The notes below the pieces were generated by a model. It saw only the letters and a program-made list of their open reading frames with translations, was not told the DNA's origin and did no database searches. Position numbers and translations under genes: made by a program. From Nocardia arizonensis (GTDB taxonomy: Bacteria > Actinomycetota > Actinomycetes > Mycobacteriales > Mycobacteriaceae), in contig NZ_LGYZ01000092.1 of NCBI RefSeq assembly GCF_001310275.1, positions 62,001 to 126,000 on the forward strand: a stretch of DNA of 64,000 bases, written 5' to 3'. Positions 53,057 through 61,250 of this stretch are shown piece by piece; position 1 is the first letter of the stretch, and every line of letters begins with the position of its first letter.

Positions 53057-53091
53057 ACACTGCCACCGTTTACAGCGCTTCCCATTGCCAC
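53057..53091. repeat. Right 35-bp direct repeat (att-like), overlapping the phosphotransferase gene end
   Basis: Identical to 50547-50581. It includes the stop codon (53070-53072) and final six sense codons of the phosphotransferase gene, so integration here would leave that reading frame intact. Confidence 0.8.
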
Positions 53092-53975
53092 GGCAGCGGC
53101 ACTGCTCCCCGGAGGCATGCAATTCGATGATTGGCCTGACTCACAGCGGCTTTGCTCGCACAGGCGCGTTCAAGGGCAAAACCGACCCATCTGAGTTCCT
53201 GGATGTCGGCGAAGACGCGGAAGTCTGGCCGGGTCGTGACGTCGTAGCCACCATAGGCGTCAACGAAGGACAGGTAGTCGGCGTCGGGGATTCTCGCGAA
53301 GTCCGTGTAGTCGACGGCCAGTTGCACGAGATCCCATTCCGGACGGCCAAGTGACACCTTGTCGAGATCCAGCACCGTCGGAATACCCGATGGCGGCACG
53401 ACCAGGTTGCCTTGCCAGGCATCGCCATGAATCACCGTGAGCCGTAGGGGATCCGGCAGATTGTCATAGTGTTCACGCAGCTCGTCGTAGCGTGTCAGCA
53501 GCCACGTTCGGTCACCATCGTCCACCGTGCCCGCAGTCGCCAACCTGGCGCGAAGATCACCGAAGGGGTCGTATCTCGGCAGGTCGGGATCGGCCGGCGG
53601 TGCCAACGAATGGAGTACCCGTAGTGTGGCTCCGAGCTCGGTGGGTGTGGCCGGTCGATGGTCCGGGATGAGGTGCCACCAGGTGACGGGTCGGTCGTCG
53701 ACAACGATCGGTTGAAGCAGTTCCGATACCGCCTCCACGGTTGGGATGCCGGAACTGTTGAGCCACTGCGAAACTCGCAGTTCCCGCGCGGCCTCGTTCA
53801 GACTGCCGGACTTGCCGATCCGCGCGACGATGTCGCCAACCCGGTAAATGGTGTGGGATCCTTCGCGGATCACCTCCGGTCGATGCAGCTCGAGCCCGGC
53901 CTGCCGAGCGGCCTTCGCCAATACCTCCCTGGATGCCCTTGTGGCAGTCACAGCGCCGCAGCTCTCGCCGCACAT
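53070..53975 (-). CDS. Aminoglycoside phosphotransferase (APH)-family kinase
   Basis: A 301-residue small-molecule kinase-like protein. The catalytic loop is VIHGDAWQGNLVV and the metal site VLDLDKVSLG; a lysine region GDIVARIGKSG is at the N-terminal lobe. APH-fold proteins phosphorylate aminoglycosides, choline, homoserine and others; this one is not close enough to a named resistance enzyme for me to call resistance. ATG 53975 or GTG 53951 could be the start. Its 3' end is the attachment-like repeat of the neighbouring element. Confidence 0.8.
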   Translation of the reverse strand: MCGESCGAVTATRASREVLAKAARQAGLELHRPEVIREGSHTIYRVGDIVARIGKSGSLNEAARELRVSQWLNSSGIPTVEAVSELLQPIVVDDRPVTWWHLIPDHRPATPTELGATLRVLHSLAPPADPDLPRYDPFGDLRARLATAGTVDDGDRTWLLTRYDELREHYDNLPDPLRLTVIHGDAWQGNLVVPPSGIPTVLDLDKVSLGRPEWDLVQLAVDYTDFARIPDADYLSFVDAYGGYDVTTRPDFRVFADIQELRWVGFALERACASKAAVSQANHRIACLRGAVPLPWQWEAL

Positions 53976-54122
53976 CCGGCCGGTGACAGCTTGACCTTGT
54001 CCTGCTGGGTTTGTCGCGTATCAGAATGCCCTCGTCTCAACGACCGCAAAACCGCAGGTCCGCGTCCCAACATCCCAACATTGTGCCCATCTGTCCCAAC
54101 ATTTGCCGCGAGCGGCAGCTTC

Positions 54123-56585
54123 TCACCCCCGCGCCATATCCACGAACCGCGAGAGATGGAGTTGGTGGGCGACGGTGATGGTGGCGGTGGGGCCGTTTCG
54201 GTGTTTGCCGACGATGAGGTCTGCTTCACCGCCCCGCGGATCGTCGCGTTCGAAGGCGTCGGGACGGTGCAACAAGATGACCATGTCGGCGTCCTGTTCC
54301 AGGGAATTGTGCACGGCGACGCCGTCGGCCACGAAATTGTGGGTGCCGGGGACGGTTCCGTCGTAGACATCCTGTTCGCCGAGGCTGGTGATCTCGACTA
54401 TGGGGTCCCAGTGGACGTCGTTCGTCGCCAACATGTCGATGTCGGCGTCGTCGAGAACCGCCGCGACACGGGCCAGGCGCGCGCGGCTCGGTGCGTGTTT
54501 CCATCCGGTGCTGCCGCGGGAACGAGAGTCGATCGCGGAGGAGAACTCGCGGTGGGTCATGTGCTTCGTGGCCAACAGGGTGCGCACTGTCGAGCGCACG
54601 TCCTTCGGGACGGTGTCGACATCGGTATCGGACGCGACGATTCGCAGAGCCGCCAGCGCGGTGTCGGCCGATCGGCCATGTGCGCCGTGCACTCCGATAT
54701 CTCGCAGGAAGATCGTCTGGTTCGCGGCCGCGTCGATGAGCAGACGCCAGCGATCACTACGGCCCTGTTCGCCGACGCGCTCGATTCGGCTGTGGATTCC
54801 GAAACGCAGCAGGAGCTGGGCGACGTCATCGATCAATCGGCGGCTGGTCGAGGCGTAGTACACCCGGGCCTGCCGGTGGCGAGCATCCCATCGAACCGAC
54901 CCATCGGTCGCCCAGAGATGTTTCAGGAACAAGGCGACCTGATCGTTGGGCAACGCGAATATCGCGGAGGGAACGAACTTCTCGTGGTACCTGACCGGCG
55001 GGCGGGCGACGCATGATCCGTCGCCGATCATGTGAGCGAGCGAGATGATCTCGGCATCCGCCATGACGGTGGTATTCGCCGGTTCGGGTACGGCACGCGG
55101 GATCGCGACGCGGTCGTTTTTCGACAGTTTCTCCAGCGGAATCCAGCCGTCGACCGTCAGGAACGGATGGTTGCCGCTGGCCTCCACGACGCGCCCGGAA
55201 GCCAGCCGTACGCGGAAGACCTCCTTACGGCCGCTGGGGAATACCTTCACCATCGGCCGGGCCACCAGGCGCATTCGCTCGTCCAGCGACCAGACCAGCG
55301 GCTGCTCGCCGCTGGCCATCAGTTCCCCGAGTGTGGTCTCACCACCGGTATCGGCGCGCAGAATCCGCGTCGACGCGGGCAGGCATCCCGATTCGCGCAG
55401 GTCGGAGACCATGGGGCGCTTGTCTGTTCGTTGTTCGGGGCCGCGGTTGAGCTGGCTGATGGCTACCACGGGGACTTCGAGTTCCTTGGCGAGGAGTTTG
55501 AGATTTCGGGAGAAATCCGAGACTTCCTGCTGGCGGGATTCGACTTTCTTGCCGGAGGTCATCAGCTGGAGGTAGTCGACGACGACGAGTTTGAGGTCGT
55601 GGCGCTGTTTGAGTCGCCGGGCCTTGGCGCGGATCTCCATCATGGTGAGATTCGGTGAATCGTCCACGAACAGCGGCGCTTCACTGATCTCACTCATTCG
55701 CCGCGCCAGTTTCGTCCAGTCGTCATCGCTCATCCGGCCCGAGCGCATATCCCCGAGTTTGATCTTCGCCTCGGCCGAGAGCAATCGCATCACGATCTCG
55801 GTCCGGCTCATCTCCAACGAGAAGATGACGCTCGCCAACCCGTGCTTGATGGAAGCGCTCCGCATGAAATCCATTCCCAGGGTCGACTTGCCGACACCGG
55901 GTCTCGCCGCGACGATGATCATCTGGCCGGGGTGCAGGCCATTGGTGAGTTCGTCGAGTTCGGTGAAGCCGGTGGGGACGCCGAGGGAGATTCCGCCGCG
56001 CGAGGCGATGGAATCTATTTCGTCCATGGTGGGTTGGAGGAGTTCCTCGAGTGGGAGGAAGTCTTCGGTGGCGCGGCGTTCGGTGACCTCGTATACCTCG
56101 GCCTGGGCGCGGTCGACCACTTCGGCGATGTCCTGGCCGTCGGCGCCTGCATAGCCGTATTGGACGATGCGGGTGCCCGCCTCGACGAGGCGGCGCAGGA
56201 TCGCCTTCTCGGCGACGATTTCGGCGTAGTAGCCCGCGTTGGCGGCGGTGGGGACGGTCTGGGTGAGGGTGACCAGGTAGGGCGCGCCGCCGATGCGTTT
56301 GAGTTCGCCGCGGCGGTCGAGACCGGCGGCGACGGTGACGGGGTCGGCGGGTTCGCCGCGACCGTACAGGTCCAGGATGGTGTCGAAGACGGCCTGATGC
56401 GCCGGGCGGTAGAAATCGCCGGGCCGAATGACTTCCACGACATCGGCGATGGCGTCTTTGCTCAGCAGCATGCCGCCGAGCACCGACTGCTCGGCGGCCA
56501 TATCGTGCGGCGGCTGGCGCCCGAAATCTTCACCGGGAGGATCGGGCGGATAGTCGACGTGCCCGCGGTCATCGGTGGTTGTCAC
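54123..56585 (-). CDS. dnaB: Replicative DNA helicase DnaB, interrupted by an in-frame intein
   Basis: An 820-residue precursor of the hexameric replicative helicase. The N-extein has the DnaB N-terminal domain (HDMAAEQSVLGGMLLSKDAI) and the RecA-like core with Walker A ARPGVGKSTLGMDF, the LVVVDYLQLM Walker B and SQLNRGPEQR. The protein is split after DLRESG by a 360-residue intein (residues 401-760) and resumes with SLEQDADMVILLHRPD. After splicing the helicase is about 460 residues, normal for DnaB. GTG 56585 gives the standard TTTDDRG start. Upstream is a 0.7-kb leader with DnaA-box-like sites. Confidence 0.93.
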   Translation of the reverse strand: MTTTDDRGHVDYPPDPPGEDFGRQPPHDMAAEQSVLGGMLLSKDAIADVVEVIRPGDFYRPAHQAVFDTILDLYGRGEPADPVTVAAGLDRRGELKRIGGAPYLVTLTQTVPTAANAGYYAEIVAEKAILRRLVEAGTRIVQYGYAGADGQDIAEVVDRAQAEVYEVTERRATEDFLPLEELLQPTMDEIDSIASRGGISLGVPTGFTELDELTNGLHPGQMIIVAARPGVGKSTLGMDFMRSASIKHGLASVIFSLEMSRTEIVMRLLSAEAKIKLGDMRSGRMSDDDWTKLARRMSEISEAPLFVDDSPNLTMMEIRAKARRLKQRHDLKLVVVDYLQLMTSGKKVESRQQEVSDFSRNLKLLAKELEVPVVAISQLNRGPEQRTDKRPMVSDLRESGCLPASTRILRADTGGETTLGELMASGEQPLVWSLDERMRLVARPMVKVFPSGRKEVFRVRLASGRVVEASGNHPFLTVDGWIPLEKLSKNDRVAIPRAVPEPANTTVMADAEIISLAHMIGDGSCVARPPVRYHEKFVPSAIFALPNDQVALFLKHLWATDGSVRWDARHRQARVYYASTSRRLIDDVAQLLLRFGIHSRIERVGEQGRSDRWRLLIDAAANQTIFLRDIGVHGAHGRSADTALAALRIVASDTDVDTVPKDVRSTVRTLLATKHMTHREFSSAIDSRSRGSTGWKHAPSRARLARVAAVLDDADIDMLATNDVHWDPIVEITSLGEQDVYDGTVPGTHNFVADGVAVHNSLEQDADMVILLHRPDAFERDDPRGGEADLIVGKHRNGPTATITVAHQLHLSRFVDMARG
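54306..55385 (-). mobile_element. DnaB intein with LAGLIDADG homing endonuclease
   Basis: An in-frame intein of 360 residues. It begins with Cys (CLPASTRILRA) and ends VAVHN, followed by Ser as the +1 nucleophile. Splicing block B is GNHPFLTVDGWIPL; the C-terminal blocks are YDGTVPGTHNFVADG and VAVHN. Two dodecapeptide-like endonuclease motifs are visible (SLAHMIGDGSCV and FLKHLWATDGSV), each with an acidic residue. The insertion point, ESG-Cys...Asn-Ser-x-EQ, is the same as in the Synechocystis DnaB intein. The element copies itself into empty dnaB alleles by double-strand-break repair. Confidence 0.93.
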
Positions 56586-56812
56586 CAGACTCGACCGTCC
56601 TCTCTGCCCCACGATCGGGTTCGACGCCCGGAGCGGGTTCTTGCCCGGGATAGTTCTACTACCGGGTACCGACACATTTCGGCCGCCTGTACCCCGGATC
56701 CAGCAAACCGTCATGAGTTGCCCCGAACCCGGTGTCCCCCGGTTCGCTCACGACAATGCGACGAACCTAGGCGACGCGAGACGGACGCGCCAACCTCGGT
56801 TGTGTACACACC

Positions 56813-56821
56813 TGTGGATAA
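56813..56821. promoter_or_regulatory. DnaA box (exact match)
   Basis: TGTGGATAA is the reverse complement of the consensus TTATCCACA. It lies 228 nt upstream of the dnaB start and directly next to the palindrome TGTGTACACA. Confidence 0.5.
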
Positions 56822-57204
56822 CCTGGGGACTGTTTACCCAACCGTGTGCACCCCCTGTGTACAACTTGGGGAAAAACCAGGTCGGATACATCGAACTTGC
56901 AGATAGATAGCGATTTAGACATCTATCCACGTGTGGATTAAGGAACTCTCGGCGTGTCGGTCAAGTTGAACAGTCGGGCGTGTTGGGTTAACGGCGCGTA
57001 GACGGAGTATGAGCTGGATCACATTTCGATCGGTCGGTTTCGTCGGTAATCCACAGGCCGAATAACGGGAGGTAGAACGCACAACGGATTCGCCCGACTG
57101 TGTTCCAGTGCATACCCGAACGCGGGTCCGCATAGCCACGAGGCTTCCGGCAAATATGTCGCTAATTTTCCGAATGGCAGGCCGACGACATGCGGGCACA
57201 GCCG

Positions 57205-57239
57205 AGGACCACTTCCGTGCCGAACACGGAAGTGGTCCT
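57205..57239 (-). terminator. Strong hairpin terminator after rplI
   Basis: AGGACCACTTCCGTG (57205-57219) and CACGGAAGTGGTCCT (57225-57239) form a perfect 15-bp stem with a CCGAA loop, about 40 nt after the rplI stop. It should end the rpsF-ssb-rpsR-rplI transcript before the dnaB leader. Confidence 0.8.
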
Positions 57240-57279
57240 GGACCGATGCGAATCGCTCAGCGCCGCGGAGATCCGGGGA

Positions 57280-57735
57280 TCAGCTCGCGGCCGTGACCTG
57301 CAAGTCGAACTTGGCGGCCACATCAGGATGCAGGTGCACCGCGATGCGGTGCTTACCGGTGGTCTTGATGTGCGACTTCGGCAGTTCGATGCTGCGCTTG
57401 TCGACCACGGGCCCACCCGCGGACTTGATGGCCGCGGCGACGTCGGACGGGGTTACCGAACCGAACAGTTTGCCGGTACCCGCGGTCTTCACGCTCAGCG
57501 TGACCGCTTCCAGACCCTCGATGGCCTGCTTCAGCTCGTTGGCGTGGTCGAGGTCGCGCACCCGCCGCGCGTCCTGGGCCCGGCGGATGCCCTCGACCTG
57601 CTTCTGGGCGCCGCGGGTCGCGACGATCGCGAGGCCGCGGGGCAGCAGGTAGTTGCGGCCGTAACCATTCTTGACCTCGACCGTATCGCCGGGGGCGCCG
57701 AGGTTGTCGACATCAGCAGTCAGAATCAGCTTCAT
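57280..57735 (-). CDS. rplI: 50S ribosomal protein L9
   Basis: A 151-residue L9: N-terminal domain MKLILTADVDNLGAPGDTVE with the rRNA-binding NGYGRNYLLPRGLA motif, a long connecting helix and the C-terminal domain ending in HPDVAAKFDLQVTA. It binds 23S rRNA at the base of the L1 stalk and helps maintain the reading frame. Last gene of the rpsF-ssb-rpsR-rplI operon, 17 nt after rpsR. Confidence 0.97.
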   Translation of the reverse strand: MKLILTADVDNLGAPGDTVEVKNGYGRNYLLPRGLAIVATRGAQKQVEGIRRAQDARRVRDLDHANELKQAIEGLEAVTLSVKTAGTGKLFGSVTPSDVAAAIKSAGGPVVDKRSIELPKSHIKTTGKHRIAVHLHPDVAAKFDLQVTAAS

Positions 57736-57752
57736 GTGCGTGTCTCCCTTTC

Positions 57753-58004
57753 TCAGCGAGCCGTCGACACGTAGGGCAGCAGCGCCACCTCACGGGAGTT
57801 CTTGACGGCGACAGCGATATCGCGCTGGTGTTGTACGCAGTTGCCGGTGACCCGGCGGGCCCGGATCTTGCCCCGGTCGCTGACGTACTTGCGCAGCAGC
57901 GTGGTGTCCTTGTAGTCGATCGAAACGGTACCGGCCTTGCTCTCCTTGCAGAAAGAGCACGCCTTCTTCTTCAGCACCTTCTCGCGCGCGGGCGCTTTAG
58001 GCAT
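57753..58004 (-). CDS. rpsR: 30S ribosomal protein S18 (zinc-binding type)
   Basis: An 83-residue S18: IDYKDTTLLRKYVSDRGKIR and RRVTGNCVQHQR are the conserved core that pairs with S6 on the 30S platform. The N-terminus keeps cysteines (ACSFCKESK, GNC), so this is the Cys-containing C+ form rather than a zinc-independent paralogue used under zinc limitation. It follows ssb in the operon. Confidence 0.96.
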   Translation of the reverse strand: MPKAPAREKVLKKKACSFCKESKAGTVSIDYKDTTLLRKYVSDRGKIRARRVTGNCVQHQRDIAVAVKNSREVALLPYVSTAR

Positions 58005-58061
58005 GGTCTGTTACTCCATTACATGTGTTGGTCCGGTCGAGCGGACCGATGTGAGCCGTTC

Positions 58062-58619
58062 TCAGAACGGCGGTTCGTCGTCTACGCGGCCGCCCCCGAA
58101 GGAGCCCGCCGCGGGCGCACTGCCCCACGGATCGTCGTCGGCGCCGGATCGGCCGCCACCACTAGAGGAAGCGTTGGAATTACCGCCGCCGCCGGAGCCG
58201 CCGCCGTAATTGCCGCCGCCGGATCCGAATCCACCACCGCCGCCACCGCTGCGATTGGCCTTGTTGACCTTGGCGGTCGCGTAACGCAGGGAGGGACCGA
58301 CCTCGTCGACCTCGAGTTCGAAGACGGTGCGCTTCTCACCCTCGCGGGTTTCGTAGGAGCGCTGCTTCAGTCGACCGCTCACGATCACGCGGGCGCCTCG
58401 GGTCAGGCTTTCGGCGACATTTTCCGCGGCTTCACGCCAGATGTTGCAGCGCAGAAAAAGCGCTTCGCCGTCTTTCCATTCGTTCGTATTACGGTCGAAA
58501 ACGCGGGGAGTCGATGCCACGGTGAAATTCGCCACCGCGGCGCCCGCGGGCGTGAATCGAAGCTCGGGATCGGCCGTCAGATTACCGATGACGGTGATGA
58601 CGGTATCGCCTGCTGCCAT
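58062..58619 (-). CDS. ssb: Single-stranded DNA-binding protein
   Basis: A 185-residue SSB. The OB fold (residues 5-110) has TVIGNLTADPELRFTPAGAA, FLRCNIWREAAENVAESL and GARVIVSGRLKQRSYETREG. A long Gly/Ser-rich disordered linker leads to the acidic tip DDEPPF, the docking site for repair and replication partners. It coats ssDNA as a tetramer and belongs between rpsF and rpsR in the operon. Confidence 0.96.
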   Translation of the reverse strand: MAAGDTVITVIGNLTADPELRFTPAGAAVANFTVASTPRVFDRNTNEWKDGEALFLRCNIWREAAENVAESLTRGARVIVSGRLKQRSYETREGEKRTVFELEVDEVGPSLRYATAKVNKANRSGGGGGGFGSGGGNYGGGSGGGGNSNASSSGGGRSGADDDPWGSAPAAGSFGGGRVDDEPPF

Positions 58620-58712
58620 GTGGTTCCTCCTGCTCGGGGTGCAGTCCGCCCTACACTCGCTCGTCGCGCTCGAGCCTAGAGCCAGGCACCGACGCGCACG
58701 AGGTGGTGAGGA

Positions 58713-59000
58713 CTACTTGTCGTGGCGCAGAACCTTGGTGCGCAGCACCGACTCGTTCAGTCCGAGCTGGCGGTCGAGCTCGCTCACCGTGGCCGGGGTC
58801 GCGGTGAGATCGACCACCGCGTAGATGCCCTCGGCCTGCTTGCGGATCTCGTAGGCGAGCCTGCGACGGCCCCAGATGTCGACCTTGTCGACCTTGCCGC
58901 CTTCGGACTTCACGACGTTCAGCATGCTGTCCAGCGACGGACCAACAGTGCGCTCGTCCAGGCTCGGGTCGAGGATAACCATCACTTCGTAATGACGCAC
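58713..59000 (-). CDS. rpsF: 30S ribosomal protein S6
   Basis: A 95-residue S6: MRHYEVMVILDPSLDERTVG, DIWGRRRLAYEIRKQAEGIY and ESVLRTKVLRHD. It binds S18 and 16S rRNA in the platform. GTG start at 59000 with a good AGGAGGTGA upstream. First gene of the rpsF-ssb-rpsR-rplI operon. Confidence 0.96.
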   Translation of the reverse strand: MRHYEVMVILDPSLDERTVGPSLDSMLNVVKSEGGKVDKVDIWGRRRLAYEIRKQAEGIYAVVDLTATPATVSELDRQLGLNESVLRTKVLRHDK

Positions 59001-59031
59001 GGACCAATCACCTCCTGTGGACTAGGAAACG

Positions 59032-59050
59032 GCCACGGACGGTCCGTGGC
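59032..59050 (-). promoter_or_regulatory. Hairpin in the rpsF leader, possible S6:S18 autoregulatory site
   Basis: GCCACGGAC-G-GTCCGTGGC is a 9-bp-arm inverted repeat 32 nt upstream of the rpsF start. Leaders of rpsF operons often carry an RNA element with CCG loops bound by the S6:S18 dimer; this hairpin is a candidate but the full consensus is not evident. Confidence 0.4.
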
Positions 59051-59135
59051 AGGAGGGTCGTTGCGTCAGCAACCCGAACAGGCTACATGACCGGGCCGTC
59101 ACCTTCGAAATCCGCCCTGCTCTAGGGTGGATTCC

Positions 59136-60524
59136 ATGTCAGCAGTGGCCCGCCGCAGGTTATTCGCCGCAGCGGTCCTACTGCTGTGCGGGCTCACCCT
59201 GGCATTCGGATATGCGAACAAGGCCCGTTGCGCGAGCGCGCCGTTCGAGGAGAACGGCCGCAGCGTGGTCTTCGACGTGATCAAGGATTCCGATGTCTGT
59301 TATTCCGATATACAGCTGCTGTGGCTCGGCCGCGATATCGACCGGCACGTATTTCCCTATATCGACGGTGGGATCACCGACGACGGCACGTTGACCGGGG
59401 GCGCGGTCGAATATCCGGTGCTCAGCGGCGTGCTGATGTGGCTGGGCGCGCTCGGGGCGGACAACGACGCCCAATTCCTGGCCTACTCGGCGCTGATCCT
59501 CGCGCCGTTCGCCCTGCTCACCGCCTGGTTGCTGTTTCGAATGGCGGGTCGGGCGGCGCTGCTGTGGGCGGCGGGTCCGCCGCTGGTGCTCTACGCCTTC
59601 CACAATTGGGAGCTGCCCGTGGTGTGCGCGGCGGTGGGCGCGGTGTACGTCATGGTCTACCTGCCGCGGTATTCGGTCAGGACCAGGGGGATCGTGGCCG
59701 CGGTCCTGCTCGGACTCGGTTTCTGTCTCAAGCTCTACCCCGGCATTTTCGTACTGCCGCTCGCGGTCTACGTCCTGACCCGGGGGCGGTCGCGCGCGGA
59801 GATGCGGCCGCTGGATGTGCGCGGCGCCCTGCTGAGCGCGGCGGCGGCCGTGGTCACCATCGTCGCGGTGAACCTGCCGTTCGCGCTGGCCGGATACGAC
59901 GGGTGGCGCGCCTCCATCACCTTCCAGCAGATGCGCCAGGCCGACATCACCACCAATTCCATCTGGTATTGGGGCCTGCGGCCGCTGTTCGGGACCGATG
60001 CCGAGAGCGAATCGGCGTTCCAGCAGACCGTCTCCATCGCCTCGCCCGCGCTGATCCTGGCATCGTTCGCATTGGCGATGTGGCTGGGGTGGCGCCGGTA
60101 CTCGGTGACGGGCGGCTATCCGTGGGTTGGGGTCAGCGGCGCGATGCTGTGCGGATTCCTGCTGTTCCACAAGGTGCATTCGCCGCAGTACACGCTGTGG
60201 CTGATTCCGTTCCTGGTGCTGCTCGCGGTGCCGTGGTCGCTGATCGGCGGATACCTGCTGGCCGATGCCGCGGTCGGGGTCGGGGTGTTCCGGTACTTCC
60301 ACGCGATCACGGTGGGCGACCCGGTGGAGGCGGTGCAGAGCGTCGTGCAGTTCGGCGTCTGGGGGCGCGCGTTGCTACTGGTGGTGCTGTTCGTGGTGTT
60401 CGTGCGGGTCGAACCGCGCGGGGTGCGGCCGTTGTCCACCGCCGCGTCGCACCTCGACACCGGGGGACGCACGGCGGACCCGCGGCTCGCAGCGGATCAA
60501 CCCGCGCGAGCCGGAAACCCTTGA
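59136..60524 (+). CDS. GT87-like polytopic membrane protein (polyprenyl-phosphate glycosyltransferase family)
   Basis: A 462-residue membrane protein with about ten helices. It corresponds in position and type to M. tuberculosis Rv0051, which also neighbours rpsF. The GT87/DUF2029 features are the first-loop acidic pair (SDIQLLWLGRDIDRHVFPYI), AVEYPVLSGVLMW, LKLYPGIFVLPLAVYVL and FHKVHSPQYTLWLIPFLVLL. GT87 enzymes transfer mannose or arabinose-type sugars from polyprenyl phosphate on the outer face of the membrane. ATG 59136 was chosen; a GTG three codons upstream is also in frame. Its stop is 1 nt from the stop of the convergent TerD-like gene. Confidence 0.85.
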   Translation: MSAVARRRLFAAAVLLLCGLTLAFGYANKARCASAPFEENGRSVVFDVIKDSDVCYSDIQLLWLGRDIDRHVFPYIDGGITDDGTLTGGAVEYPVLSGVLMWLGALGADNDAQFLAYSALILAPFALLTAWLLFRMAGRAALLWAAGPPLVLYAFHNWELPVVCAAVGAVYVMVYLPRYSVRTRGIVAAVLLGLGFCLKLYPGIFVLPLAVYVLTRGRSRAEMRPLDVRGALLSAAAAVVTIVAVNLPFALAGYDGWRASITFQQMRQADITTNSIWYWGLRPLFGTDAESESAFQQTVSIASPALILASFALAMWLGWRRYSVTGGYPWVGVSGAMLCGFLLFHKVHSPQYTLWLIPFLVLLAVPWSLIGGYLLADAAVGVGVFRYFHAITVGDPVEAVQSVVQFGVWGRALLLVVLFVVFVRVEPRGVRPLSTAASHLDTGGRTADPRLAADQPARAGNP

Positions 60525-60525
60525 G

Positions 60526-61140
60526 CTACTTGGTCGTACTGTGCCACTGCATACCCCACTGGTATGCCTGATCGATATGGCGTTGGGTGCCGTCGATGTA
60601 GTTCACTTCCCGGCTCACCGTGATGCCGTGGCCGTTGTTCTGCAAAAGCGCCACAGCGCAGGACCGTACACCGTTGACCGGGGAATCCAACCGCACCTCG
60701 ACCTGCGGGCCCTGCGAGGGGTAGAGGGTCACCACGCCGTCGGCGGCGGCCCAGTTCGGCACGCCTTCGTAGATGAACGCGAAAATCAGTATGCGCTTGA
60801 ACAATTCGGGTCGGGTGAGGTCGATGTGCATGTTCTCGCCCGCGCTGTCGGCGCCGCTGCGATCGTCGCCGTCGAGCCGGATATACGGCGCGGCCTCGAG
60901 CGACCCGAAGTTCTTGCCGATGGCCTGCACCACGCCCTTCGAGCCGTCGGCCAGTTCGTAGAGACAGCCGAGGTCGAGGTCGACGGGCTTGACGCGGCGG
61001 AAGAATCCGCGCGGACCGCTGGACCAGTTCAGGTTCACCCGCATCACCCCCTGTGACTCACCGGGTTTGGTGAGGTTGATGGTGGGTGTCGCCTTGGACA
61101 GGGTCACCTTGGCCAGGTTGACGCCCCCGGCTTGGCTCAT
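60526..61140 (-). CDS. TerD-family protein, TerA-like
   Basis: A 204-residue member of the TerD/TerA stress-protein family: VNLAKVTLSKATPTINLTKP, LDLGCLYELADGSKGVVQAI, GDDRSGADSAGENMHIDLTR and LIFAFIYEGVPNW. TerD domains bind calcium through aspartates. It is the last gene of the DUF475-TerD group on the minus strand, downstream of a strong terminator, so it may have its own promoter. Confidence 0.85.
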   Translation of the reverse strand: MSQAGGVNLAKVTLSKATPTINLTKPGESQGVMRVNLNWSSGPRGFFRRVKPVDLDLGCLYELADGSKGVVQAIGKNFGSLEAAPYIRLDGDDRSGADSAGENMHIDLTRPELFKRILIFAFIYEGVPNWAAADGVVTLYPSQGPQVEVRLDSPVNGVRSCAVALLQNNGHGITVSREVNYIDGTQRHIDQAYQWGMQWHSTTK

Positions 61141-61183
61141 CGGCGCGGTCCCCCTTCGTGAATCGTTGTGCCAGAAAAGAAAA

Positions 61184-61224
61184 GGTGGCAGCGGTTCCGT
61201 CGGGGGGACGGGGCCGCTGCCACC
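61184..61224 (-). terminator. Intrinsic terminator after the DUF475 gene
   Basis: GGTGGCAGCGG (61184-61194) and CCGCTGCCACC (61214-61224) form an 11-bp stem. On the minus strand it is followed by a CTTTTCTTTTC run, a classical intrinsic terminator. It lies 27 nt after the DUF475 stop. Confidence 0.8.
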
Positions 61225-61250
61225 ACGGTTCGTCGGCTGCGTGCCGCGGA

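Larger units (their letters stand above)
50547..53091. mobile_element. Small integrated element or remnant bounded by 35-bp direct repeats
   Basis: Identical 35-bp sequences at 50547-50581 and 53057-53091 enclose about 2.5 kb of sequence that looks lower in GC than its surroundings. The right copy is the last codons (WQWEAL and stop) of the phosphotransferase gene plus 13 nt beyond. This is the pattern left by site-specific integration into the 3' end of a gene. Inside are, on the minus strand, a decayed restriction helicase, a DprA-like gene and a ComF-like PRTase gene. No integrase is present, so it is either mobilised in trans or a decayed remnant. Confidence 0.6.
56586..57279. promoter_or_regulatory. 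dnaB leader region, 0.7 kb, with DnaA-box-like sites
   Basis: No gene is supported between rplI and dnaB. The region contains TGTGGATAA (56813-56821, exact E. coli DnaA box on the other strand), TGTGGATTA (56932-56940) within the palindrome ATCCAC-GT-GTGGAT, and TAATCCACA (57047-57055), each of the latter one mismatch from the box. The palindrome TGTGTACACA is at 56801-56810. The rplI terminator lies at its right end. These suggest DnaA-linked control of dnaB. Confidence 0.5.

Noticed and set aside
53070..53975. Aminoglycoside resistance determinant
   Set aside because: Only general APH-fold motifs are visible; the fold also covers many metabolic kinases and the substrate cannot be inferred.
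56586..57279. Chromosomal replication origin
   Set aside because: DnaA-like boxes are present, but dnaA and dnaN are not adjacent and the number of boxes is too small for an actinobacterial oriC; kept only as a regulatory observation.
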